A stretch of DNA of 64,000 bases from Liquidambar formosana (lineage: Eukaryota; Streptophyta; Magnoliopsida; Saxifragales; Altingiaceae): assembly GCA_039720395.1 (NCBI GenBank), contig CM077821.1, positions 43,398,792 through 43,462,791 on the forward strand. Direction: 5' to 3'. How positions within the stretch are numbered: the stretch's first letter is position 1; each line of letters begins with the position of its first letter. The notes below the pieces were generated by a model. That model was not told the DNA's origin and did not search any database. It saw only the letters and a program-made list of their open reading frames with translations. A program made the position numbers and the translations under genes. Shown one piece after another: positions 23,803 through 35,086 of the stretch.

Positions 23803-26800
23803 ATGAATGTGGTGGGTAGAGTGGGGAGCCTGATTTCGCAGGGCGTATACTCCGTTGCAACCCCTTTTCACCCCTTTGGTGGGGCTGTTGATATAGTTGT
23901 TGTTCAGCAGCAGGATGGGAGCTTCCGAAGTACCCCTTGGTACATTCGGTTTGGTAAGTTTCAGGGTGTTTTGAAAGGTGCAGAGAAGGTTGTCCGAATA
24001 GCTGTCAATGGGGTTGAAGCGAATTTTCATATGTATCTTGATAATTCGGGGGAAGCTTATTTTGTAAGGGAGGTCGTTTCTGGTAAAAGCGGTGAGTCGA
24101 ATGGGGTTCTAAAGGATTCTGATAGTTTGGAAGTTACACAAGAGGATAGCATCATTGATGATAATAGAAATGATAATGGTAATGGAACTACTGTCGATAT
24201 TTGTAGACATGAGAGTAGCATTTCGGATCCTGGGGTTGTTCAATTGCAAGATGAAAGTGCTTCGTCGGTCGCATACACACTCGAGAGGACAGAATCTGAT
24301 GATGAGCGAAGGTTTTATGATTTTCAAGATGAGCACTCCTCTTGTGAGGGTTCTTTTGATTTATCAGACTACGGATCTAATAGGTATGAGAGATTAGATG
24401 ATGTGGAGCGTTTTGTGGAATCTCCGAGTTCTGATTCAGAGGTGGTTTTGGTGAGTGTGGATGGTCATATATTGACGGCACCAATTTCAGTGTCGGAAGG
24501 AAACACTGAAAATGTGCAATTAAGCACGCCTCAGTTTCATCTGGGCCCAGGTGAAGGTGCATGGGCTGCTAATTATATAAGTGAACTGGATCCATCATCG
24601 GCTACTGTTGCTTCTGAAAATGTATGCAGCACAGATAATGATAGTAATGCTTTCAGGAACCACTTAGAAGTTTGTGAAGGAGAGGGGGTCCAGGAGGAGC
24701 ATTCCTGTCAAGCTCAACAATATCAGAACACTGCAAACCTTGAAGGAGATATTCACATGCATAGTAATTCGAATGACGCTTTTTCTGGTATTAACAGGGA
24801 AGATATTTTTAAGAGCTGTTTGGAGCTACCTGAATTGACCACTCGGGTTGGAAATGCTGATTTCCAAGATATGGGTTCCCCTTTGAAGGTCCAAGAAGAT
24901 GCTGAGGAGGAGAAGTCTCCCTGCAGTCTTCCAGCAGTTGGTGAAACTGAAGATGCGGGTTTTATGAAATTTGAAAATAATGATGGTTTGTCTCCTTGTA
25001 GTTCTGATTCTCCTGGCAACATCACATCTCCAGATTTACGTGTTGAAGTTGAACCCCTGGAGAAAAATTTGTTGGGTACAGAACATGTGGATTTTGATAG
25101 AATGTCTGTTCATTCTGTAAGTAATAATCCAGAATGGAAGGATGAACAGCTTGGTATGGCACCAGCAGTTGAAAGGACACAAAGTAGTCCGCTAAGACCT
25201 GTGGCTGAAGATGAATGCAATAAAGGTGAGATTGTAGAACCTCAGACAGCAACTTCCAGCGAAGGAAAGCAAACTGATTCTTGCACAAGTTAGTTCCTCC
25301 TACTGGCTTTAATTGTTACTTTGGATTTTCCAATTGTTGTTTTATTATAAGAGATCATTTATATTCTTTCATCCATTTGCAGGGTTTGAGATATCTCTGT
25401 GTAGAAATGAACTTCGTGCAGGTATGGGTTGGAGTGCTGCTGCTGAAACCTTTGATTCACACCGCATATCTGAGGAGGAATTCAAACTTTCTGCAGCATC
25501 GATTATCAAGAATGAGAACCTGATTATCAGATTTAGAGAGAGGTACTTGCCGTGGGATAAAGCTGCTCCTATTGTTCTTGGGATGGCTGCATTTGGTTTA
25601 GATTTACCTCTTGAGCCCAAAGATGCAATTCCTGTGGAACAGGATGAGACACCAAAGCCTAGAGACGATGATTCCAGAATTACAACCACTCCTTCTGGAC
25701 GCAGATGGAGGCTCTGGCCCATTCCATTTAGAAGGGTCAAGACACTTGAGCATACAGACAGTAACGCATCAAATGAGGAGGTTTTTGTTGATTCTGAATC
25801 TGGCTCACAAAACTTATTTATAGAACCAACTCCAACATCCCTAGGTGGCAATGAGTCTCCCCACAAGCAATTTAAAAGGACAAATATTCCCACATCTGAG
25901 CAGATAGCATCTTTGAATCTGAAAGAAGGTCAAAATATGATAGCTTTCAGTTTCTCAACCAGGGTTCTAGGGACACAACAGGTCTGCCATTCATGTCTAC
26001 TAAATAAATCTTATAGGTTCAGAGATGATGACTGACTAAGTTGGATTCTTTTGCGTTTTCAAACTGCTAATCTCCATTTGCTCTTTCCAGGTTGATGCTC
26101 ATATTTACTTGTGGAAGTATAATGCAAGAATTGTAATATCAGATGTTGATGGGACAATTACCAGGTAAGGCTTCTGAAATCTTCACATGGATTAGTCTGC
26201 TAAACATGTTAGTTTTTGCAACTTGCTTGTAGTTAGAAAATGTGTCTACTTTATAGTTCTTACTTCTGCTCCCCTCTGTCTCATTCATGAAAAATACCAT
26301 AAGATGACTTGATCTAAAGTCAGTCTGAAACTACCATTCAAAGAATTCTTATAGATTTTGAGTACATAAGCTTATTAATAAATTTGTTACATTGGCAATG
26401 AGGGAACTACTCTAATGTGCTTAGTTTTGGAAGATAAGCAAGTCATTGAAATAAGACTCTGGATCTGTATACATGGGAACATTTTACTGTGAAATAGTAT
26501 AAGATGCCAACCACTCAGTGGTAAAGTCTGCTTTTTGGCTTTCTACCTAAAGCTTGGAAAAACCCCCCCCACCCCCACAATAGTAAGAAGGTAACCAATC
26601 TGGATCATTGAATCATATATAACCTCAAAAACATGTGTACACTAATCATTCTTGTTAATCTTTTGAATACAAATCTTTAGGGACCCGTGGGCTATTGTTT
26701 AGAAGTTAGATGAGTTCTTCTCATTTGCTACTTGCTTAGAAGGCTTCTAAAGTTCTCAAGTGTCTGGATATTCTAATGACTAGAGGGTGGTAGATTGGGT

Positions 26801-29800
26801 TTTTCTCTGTTCTTGTACCACCCATCTGGACTGGTATCTTCCTCAATGTATAATCAGCTAAAACCTTTATTTGGCACGATTAGTTTTGATGGAGTGAACT
26901 CAGTTAAAAGAAGATGAAGGGAGAAAAAGAAAGAACAAAGGGGAGATAATTCAGCCTAGAATTCAGGGAAAGAATCTGATGATCGTTTTCTATTACACCC
27001 TTATAGTTTAATTTATATATGTATTACACAAAATACCCATTTTCCTTTCCATAAAAGACTTATTCTCATACCCTTCCATCTCAAGTTGGGGCACCGTGCG
27101 TGTATATCAATCATTCTTGATTTGCGTGATACATTGAGAGATATTGCAACAACTATATTCTTTGTTAGAATATCTGTAAGCTGGTATGCAGTTTGGTCAA
27201 ATTTGAGATTGTTTACAGTCAAACTTTGTGGTGGATTTTGGTCAAGGAGGATTAGCCATGTGTAGTGACAAGGAGACAACAGTGTCTTGATCTGAGGTAG
27301 AAGTGGAGCAGTTTGAGATTAAAGTGAGGGAGGAGAATGACAGTGAGTAAGTACGAAAAACCTTAGAGATGCGAATTCAGTCTGAAGAAGGTTCCATTTG
27401 CTGTGCTTGAGGCATCCCTTGGTTCCCATTCTCTTATGCCCCCAATGAAACCTTTTTTAGGCTTCGTATAGGAGACGATTGGGATGTGATCAGGTTGGAT
27501 GGTAGGCGGGCTCTACAAGACTAGCCGATAGCATGGCTTGAGGTCCTGCAAGCTTGCTAGCATACCTACCACCTCATTGTTTCAAGCTTGATGTAGTGGT
27601 TGGGCTTGTAGCCCAGTGCCAAACTTCCAATATCATGAATATCATGGCTTTGGATCTTTTGAGGTGTAATACTGGCAAGCTTACCTACCATTTCAGTGGT
27701 TTAGGTGGTGCATGCATACACAAACTTTTTTGAGGTCTTACACATGTCATCCTTCCTTACTCTTAGATAGTCAGAGGCATTAGGTGCTTCCTCAGGTGAT
27801 CTCAGAAGTGAGTTCTAGTTGGTGTTGGTGAGCCTCCACTTCAACCACCGAGCCAAAACCTCAAGTCCAAGGGTGGTGAGGTCCTAGTCCAACTATCTCA
27901 CCAAATGCACCAAGCTTGAGTCGAGCTCCTTGCCTACGTTTGATTCAAGCAGTGTCAAGCGTCAGGGCACAGTGCTATCAACACTTCAAGGGAGCCTTGA
28001 GGGCTCGCTTACCTCGGCTTCCACTGTCAAGGAGGGCATCCACTCAATGAAGGCATTAAGGAAGTAATAGGCGTCTACCCCAAGGGGTAAGCATCGTAAT
28101 AAGGTACTAGCAATGTCAGTAGAGGATTTTTGGTACATGTATCAAGTGTCTATTGGGGGTATGTGAGGCATGCCTTGATTCCTCCAAAGAATGTGCAGGA
28201 TTTTTACACTGTAAACAAGGATTTTTCTTCTTGCCTATCCACCTAGATTTACGTGCATTCATCATGTTGGAATGTGGGCTATAATAGTGGCTGCTTTATC
28301 TTGACAGTACAAACTCATAGGGAATCATTTGGCTATAGTGCATATTTATCAGTGCGTCATTCAAGATGGTCCATCCATGTGAAATGAAAATCAATCACTG
28401 CACCAGCATGAACAAAAGGAAGGCTAAAAGGAACTTGGTCTGAGCAGTGATAAGAGATATGGTGGATTCAACGGAGGATACGGCTCTCTACCAAGCCTCC
28501 TTGTAGCTTGTTGATGTTGCATATGACTTGCAAAGCACAAGGCAAGGGTTCAAGGCTTGGTAGAGAGAGAATGGAGGTTATAGCTCTTGATAGGCTCTGT
28601 TGAGATGAAAGAGTTAAATTCATAGGCAATGGTAGTTTAACCTCTCAACTCTTTTAGAAGATTCCCTACCACATGAGTTCAAATACTCCATATGCTTTGG
28701 CTTTAGTTTCCTCCTTGGTGCCTGACCTGACCATGACTAATTCCTCCATTTTTTCCCCTTTCTTTTACATGTTATTGAATTTCCGCTAAACGAAGTGCTG
28801 ATTTCAATGTAGACATCCTGTGTGATGAAGCTTGCCTAATAATTGGTAGGAAATTTCAGTTTCATGTGGCATTGTTTTGAGTATAGAATCCCCTCTTATA
28901 TATTTAAGACATGATTATCTAGTCCCTTAAAAAAAAAAAAAATGATATGAGGAAAAAATGGATACTCTGGTCACATGGTCTATTGCACATTTGCACTTAA
29001 CTTAATGATATGGGGGTAGAGGAAAAGGTTATAGATGCATTTTATGTGGAATCTATTATAATTAATTGAGTCAATGTGGAGGTAGGATCGGCCTTTCTGC
29101 TGAGTTATATGATGTCTCATGTTTTCCATACTCTTGGGAACCATGATTATTTCTTGAGAATGCATGTTGAAGGTGTTGCTGATACTTTAACGGGTGGAAT
29201 ATTTGTTGTATTTGTGTCTGGAGTAATTTGTTCCTTTATCTGGGAGACACACTGTTTTTTCCCCTAAAACTTTCCTAATGGCTAAGATTTCAAGGGGATG
29301 ATATTGTTTATTATGTTATCTCCAAATGCTTGATTATATCTATAGGCATTGTTCTAGATTTGCAACTTTTCAAGTATGTGTGAACTTATCTGTTATGCCC
29401 TTATATGCTTGATTTGATTAAATGGTAAATGGTTGTGTCATAATTGACATTGGAAAGTAAAAGACTGTCTGTAAAATACATTATTATAATATTATGTAAA
29501 GCCATCATCAAATTGATGACTTCCAGGTGGATAAATATTTCCATTTTTATGGCAAGTAAGAAAGCATCTTAATATTCATTTTAGTTTTGAAGCAAGTATG
29601 AGTATTCTTAGTGGTGGCCTAAGATTTAAACTGGATACATACTTAAATTTTCGATGTCGGAATGTGACTGCTAATCAAATATTATAGATTTAATATGACT
29701 TGAACATTACCTTGATGTATGCTTTTCAGGTCTGATGTTCTGGGTCAATTCATGCCTTTAGTTGGAAAAGATTGGACACAATCTGGGGTAGCTCGACTTT

Positions 29801-32800
29801 TCTGTGCAATTAAGGTATATCCATATATGTAATCTTTATCAATGTCTAGAATTACGATTGATTTGATTATTTCTTTATTCATTTATTGTCAGGTATTTAG
29901 GAAATCTAGATCCAAGAAATGGTTTTAGAAAACCCCACACGATATGCCAGCAGGACAAGAAGATTAATACTTTGCAACATAAGAAGAATGATATTATGTT
30001 GACAGTAAATTTTAAATTTATTAACCTCTGAAATTAAGGAAAGCAGTTATTTTTTATTTATTTATTTGTAATTAGAATAAGTTTTAATTGATATGATGAG
30101 TCCAATTAGCCTTTTCCCAAAACAATAATTATAAATTTATAATAATAGCAATAATAATACAGCAAAAATTCCATTGTTAATCCTCATAGAATGTAGCTTC
30201 TTGAATCTTGGCTTCACTAGATCATTGCCGCATCATGCATGCAGAATAGAGGGATGATGCCTTATCCCGAGCTTCCTGTTCTGACATCAATATGTAGAGT
30301 AGTTTTCCATCTATAGGAGTGTCTCTACTTGCCTTGGAGAGATTGGTGTAATACTGTAATGTGATTTATTCTATGAACTCATGATTATTGAGTTGCATTT
30401 GACATGTTCATCAAAACAAGATGGTTTTCTTTGGTAAATTAATATTAAATATTGAATTCTGCTTTCACTACAGGAGAATGGATACCACCTACTGTTTCTG
30501 AGTGCGCGTGCAATTGTTCAGGCATATCTGACTAGAAGTTTTCTACTTAATCTGAAACAGGTACTTATGTGGTTTTTGTATTCCTATCCAATTTAATATT
30601 GGGGGAATTTTAGGTTGGTCGGGCTATGGGAAAACTCAATCAATAAGTTGGAGTGCTGTCTTTCCGTTGCCTAATAAATGACTACTAACTTAACTAACAA
30701 TGACTACTAACTGTAATTATTTTCCTGTAGCCTGACCAACCTAAAATTTCCCCTTTAATATAAGGGGTCATTGTTCCTTGGATTTTTATAGTGATTCAAT
30801 CTGTCAAACTTTAGAGGAACAAGTTAGTGAGAATTTTCTAGCTTAGTAAATTGAGTAACGATTGAATCTGAAACAGGTACTTACACGACCTGGTTTCTGG
30901 TTTTTGTACCCCATTGTTATATTGTTCCTTGGCTTTCTATAGTGATTACAACTATAAACGTTGGAGGAACAAATCAGTGAGAACTTTCTAGTTTAGTAAA
31001 ATGAGTAATCATTGAAGTCAAAAGTTCCTACCATAGTGGCATTAATCATAGAGTGTCATTCTAGTTTGATCTGTACTTTGGGTCCTTACCCTAAATGTGG
31101 CTTTTTTGGTGTTAAATAGTGTCTATATTTCACATCTGGCTACCTGTATCCACTAATAGCCCATTAAGGTCCACTACAGGGTTTATTATAGATGGAATCA
31201 ATCTATGTTCTTGCCTTGTGTTGAGCGTGCAGCTACTATGCTTAAAGAACTACATAATCTGAATTGGTAATTTATCTGCTTGCAGGACGGAAAAGCTTTA
31301 CCCAATGGACCTGTTGTTATTTCACCCGATGGATTATTTCCCTCATTGTACCGAGAAGGTGAGGGATCTTACTCTCCGGAGAACTATTTGTTGCCTCTAA
31401 TTTATGTGGATTTACTTTTGAGAGATCTTATTCTCTGGAGAATTATTTGTTGCCTCTAATTTATGTGGATTTACTTTTTGATTGTATTAAATCTTGCAAT
31501 AATGTTAGTTATGGTTCCAGCTCCAAATTGTGATTCATAATGGTAGCTCTAGAGAAAGCTATGATTTCTGTTTGATTGTTTGGCCATATATTCATTTTTT
31601 GGGTTTCTAATGTGATTGATACAAATCAGACATAGCGATAATGATGCTGATATACTAACAGTGTATCTAAAATCTGACTTTTATTACAGATTGAATTTGC
31701 TTTGATTGCAGTAACTGTTCGCACCAATGATGATGTTGTGTAATAATAATTTATCATGAACTTCTTTGTAAAGGTTTTTACAAGTAAGAAATGAGTTTTG
31801 ATCAGCCATGGATTGTAGATGGTATACATTGGTTCTTTGTACACGAGGGGAAAATAGTTTTTCTAAAATATTTTTTAATTTATGACTGAAGATAAGATAA
31901 TGTTCTAAGCACCAGCACCTGAGCTGCTGAGAGCAGCTACTGAACTGCTCATAGCTGCAGATATGATCCATTGCACATGCTTTGTGCTGCGATGGAGTAC
32001 TCACATAGTTGTACCATGGGTCTTTAGTTTACCTTTGATTTATACAGTGAATAGTTACTTGAAAAATTTGAAGATCTCCTAAAATTTGCCTTAGTGTGTC
32101 ATTGCCATGTAGAGGCACTGTATCACTAACTTGTTCATTCATCATTGCGTCATTGATTGCTACCCAAGTTCATTAGTCCACATTGTCTGCTTAAATATTT
32201 GATATGCGCCTTCCTCTGTGGTTAAAAAGAAAATTATTTTAAATTCACCTCTGACTTCTTCTTCTTCTTTTTTTTTTTCATCCTTCCTGATGGCAGTAAT
32301 AAGAAGAGCACCTCATGAATTCAAGATTGCTTGTTTAGAGGTAAATTTGAAAATGCCAAATCTTGTGACTGGATGTAGAAAAAAACAATTTTAGTATGCA
32401 TTAGGATTTTCTTTCTTACAATTTTATTGTTTGTGTTCTTAAATTTATATTTTGCAGGATATTAGAGCACTCTTTCCTTCTGATTACAATCCATTCTATG
32501 CGGGTTTCGGGAATAGAGACACCGATGAGCTTAGTTACAGGAAAATTGGGATCCCAAAGGGCAAGATATTTATCATCAATCCAAAGGTATTCATCTTGCA
32601 TTAATTTCTCCAAGGCGATCCATTTAGGGATTAAGAGAGTAATATTCTTACTCGAAGTTATTTTAAATTTACAGGGTGAAGTGGCCATTAGTCATCGTAT
32701 TGATGTGAAGACTTACACCTCTTTACACACTCTAGTCAATGACATGTTCCCCCCAACTTCATTGGTTGAGCAGGTACTGAATTTTTTTTTTCTTTGATAC

Positions 32801-33085
32801 AATTGGAGGGGTTTGAACCCCTAACCTATGCGAATCCTATCCTTCATCCCACCCACTCTCACCACTAGGGCTAGCCCCAGTGGCTTAGGTACTAAATATG
32901 CATTCTTCATCTTGAGTTAAAAAGATGGATGTGATAAAGAGAATAGCAAAGTAGGGGAAGGATCAAATTCGCTTCTACTACTGCTTTGGTTCTTTCATCT
33001 AACCATTTTATGATGACTTGGATGCATGCAGGAAGATTTCAACTCGTGGAATTATTGGAAATTGCCGATACCAGACATTGACTGA
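23803..33085 (+). CDS. PAH1: Phosphatidate phosphatase PAH1-type (plant lipin), 909 aa
   Basis: Mg2+-dependent phosphatidic acid phosphohydrolase making diacylglycerol; in Arabidopsis PAH1/PAH2 act in ER phospholipid turnover and galactolipid remodelling under phosphate limitation. Coding exons: 23803-25288, 25383-25981, 26091-26164, 29730-29814, 30474-30560, 31286-31358, 32297-32340, 32458-32586, 32675-32773, 33032-33085. All junctions are GT-AG and in phase (2730 nt). The N-LIP domain (residues 1-100) has [11 protein letters not shown]; an acidic, Ser-rich linker follows; the C-LIP domain has the DxDxT catalytic motif DVDGT at residues 713-717 (26142-26156) and ends LPIPDID. Plant PAH1 is about 900 aa, so the length fits. 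The N-terminus ([20 protein letters not shown]) is closer to PAH1 than to PAH2. The 3.6-kb intron 3 carries a Copia relic; introns 5, 6 and 9 carry smaller repeats. It is convergent with the IDH gene. Confidence 0.97.
26165..29729. other. Large intron 3 of the PAH1-type gene
   Basis: The 3565-bp intron separates the exon holding DVDGT from the next exon. Apart from the Copia relic at about 27013-27279, I see unassigned, probably repeat-derived sequence at 27300-28600 and no gene. The short frame at 29076-29267 has no domain. Confidence 0.6.
27013..27279 (-). pseudogene. Ty1/Copia RNase H C-terminal relic
   Basis: The minus strand reads [11 protein letters not shown], then [20 protein letters not shown]. 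In Copia polyproteins the last segment is QLADxLTK, then 15-20 residues, then LGMIDIHAP and LRGG, just before the 3' LTR, so this is the end of a Copia pol gene. Only this end is recognisable; the rest of the element is missing or too diverged. Adjacent sequence toward 26880 may be LTR remains. Confidence 0.6.
30601..30753. repeat. MITE, family B copy 1, in PAH1 intron 5
   Basis: GGGGAATTTTAGGTTGGTCG at the left (30602) is matched by the inverse of TGACCAACCTAAAATTTCCCC at the right (about 30733-30753). Flanks TTTAATATT (30592-30600) and TTTAATATA (30754-30762) agree at 8 of 9 positions, which suggests a 9-bp target duplication and hence a Mutator-derived MITE. The interior has repeated GACTACTAACT words. 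Confidence 0.7.
30767..31020. repeat. Diverged tandem duplication in PAH1 intron 5
   Basis: The stretch beginning TTGTTCCTTGGATTTTTATAG (about 30769) is repeated about 151 bp later as TTGTTCCTTGGCTTTCTATAG. The first copy ends with AATCTGAAACAGGTACTTAC (30865-30884), which also duplicates the 3' end of exon 5 and its donor (30549-30565). Confidence 0.7.
31360..31478. repeat. 59-bp tandem duplication after PAH1 exon 6
   Basis: GATCTTACTCTCC at 31365 and GATCTTATTCTCT at 31424 begin two units that both continue TTGCCTCTAATTTATGTGGA. The array starts directly at the exon 6 donor (GT at 31359-31360). Confidence 0.85.
32782..32892 (-). mobile_element. tRNA-derived SINE fragment in PAH1 intron 9
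   Basis: On the minus strand a sequence with A-box wording (GGGGCTAGCCCTAGTGGTGAG, about 32860-32880) is followed by B-box wording (GGGTTCAAACCCC, about 32808-32820) and then by an A-rich tail (GAAAAAAAAAA, near 32782-32793). The order A box, B box, tail fits a SINE. Confidence 0.6.
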
Positions 33086-33764
33086 TAGGTGGTAGCTGTT
33101 AGGAAACTGTTCCCTTCTCCCAACGGGATGATTAGTGGCTTGGAGTGTCCCACAGAATATTTTGACACTCGGCATTCTTCCTATTTGCCCCCATCTTTAT
33201 GTTGAATTTGATGCTGGTGGGCTTCTTGTCATATCAGTGCTGATGTTAAAACTGTAACCAGCCGATCTTGTACTAGAACTTTTGGCAGGTATTCAATGGA
33301 TCATAGAGCTCTCTTTCTGAATAAAAGTTTTCATGATGGAGACGCCTATTATCAATTAGAGACTAAGCACGTTTCTTTTACATTAACTTAACCTAACATT
33401 TAATAGACCATGTTTGCATTCATCATGAAAAATGCAACTTAACACAGCATCCAAACACCACCTAAAAAATTAATAGGAATGCAGCTGACCCAGCATATGT
33501 TAAATGGAACTCCCTACTTGCACTGTTATAGGAAAGTATTTTTTCAGGTTCAACTGCATAGAAAGAAAGCAGCGTAAAGTTACAGGCATGAACTGCAATG
33601 TAAAAATCAGTCTTGAATTGGTTGAAACCCAAGTCCCATTTAGCTACACTCCAATGCAAATACAAATCACAAAGTTGTAGAAGGGGTAAAGGAAATAATG
33701 TCAACTCTGTATAATGTACAAATTTTCAATTTCCGTTGTACTATAGAGTTCCAGTTAAATTGTA
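33086..33764. other. Shared 3' region of the convergent PAH1 and IDH genes
   Basis: The 679 bp between the two stop codons must hold both 3' UTRs. A possible plus-strand polyadenylation signal, AATAAA, is at about 33321-33326. Overlapping 3' ends are possible. No further gene is seen; the minus frame at 33462-33704 has no domain. Confidence 0.6.
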
Positions 33765-35046
33765 TCAAAGGTTATCGCATACTGCTTTGGTAAACTCTGT
33801 CGTGGAAGAAGTGCCTCCGAGGTCAACCGTACGATACTTCCCTTCCGCTATTGTTTTGACGATGGCATCATGGATCTGATCAGCCTTTTCATGAAGTTCC
33901 AGATGCCGTAACATTGCAACAGCACTCAGCAGCAGGGCCGTTGGATTAGCTAGATTCTAAACCATTAACATACTGTCAGGAAGACGGGAACTAAACATAG
34001 CTGGAAGACCATGAAAACATTTATAGACAACGAGTGAACCATGAAAGCCACAAGTTAATGATATGCAATTATTATTTGCGCACAATAAATATTGATAGGG
34101 GTGGTCATATGGGTTGAGCTACACATGGTTGACCCTGTAAGTGGTGCACAGTGCACCTTAGCTGAACAGCTGCATCAGAAATGGGGTTCACCAAAAGCTT
34201 AGGGACCAACAGAGGATTGACATTATCTTGGTTTCATACTCAATATTAAGTAATATTTCCACATGGAGTAAAGTCAGTAAAGAAAAACAGATTACATAAA
34301 ACGTTCAGCACGAGAAAGGATGAAGTACCAGCATAAATAGGAGCCCAATAAAGCAGTTCTCACTTTTATGTTTTAAAAAGTAGGTTTGATGACAGTAGAG
34401 TGTAGAATTACCGATCCCAGATCAACTCTCATTTTCAGGAACATTCTGATTCTTCCTATCAATTAGCCACAAGAGTGATTTATCAAGGTTTCAATTTTTG
34501 AAACCAGCATTAGTTCTTATTCTAGTCAAAGATGAAAATAGGAAACAAAAATTTGCTGAATTACTGAGACTTTCGTACTTAAAAGAGATGGCATTGATAA
34601 AAATTTCTAAATGTCTCAACACAAACAAAACCTTGACAAAACTCAGAACTGAAAACTTCTTGTCATTGATTATATAGTAAAAAGCCATTTGACTTGACAG
34701 ATTCTTGTATATTTATTTTTGCCCCAGTGAAATTTATTATGGAGAAAAAAAGATCATTCAAGAACAGAATCCCCAATTTCCCTCCGTAGAATGAAGTGTA
34801 ATCAACTCCCAGTCTAACATAAAAGATTGAATTTAGATACGATCCTCAGTCCTCACCAACCAAATGCAATGAAAGGAATGGTATGTGCGTATGCATGTGT
34901 GTGCACGTGCACGTGTGTGAGAGAGAGATTGCACAGCCTACCTTCCCAGCAATATCAGGTGCTGAACCATGCACAGCCTCCGCCAGAGCAAGACCGCTCT
35001 CACCAATATTACAGCTGTAAAATATAGAAAATATTACAAATGATAC

Positions 35047-35086
<40 letters not shown>

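Noticed and set aside
27300..28600. Possible LTR retrotransposon body in PAH1 intron 3
   Set aside because: Composition differs from its surroundings, but I found no paired LTRs, primer-binding site or pol motifs beyond the relic at 27013-27279.
29076..29267. 63-aa open frame in PAH1 intron 3
   Set aside because: No family similarity and no splice sites linking it in frame to the flanking exons.
32808..32880. tRNA gene
   Set aside because: A- and B-box words are present on the minus strand but no cloverleaf or acceptor stem forms, and an A-rich tail follows, so it is called a SINE.
34827..35049. Open frames near IDH exon 6
   Set aside because: They are readings through the exon and adjacent GTGTG-rich intron, not separate genes.
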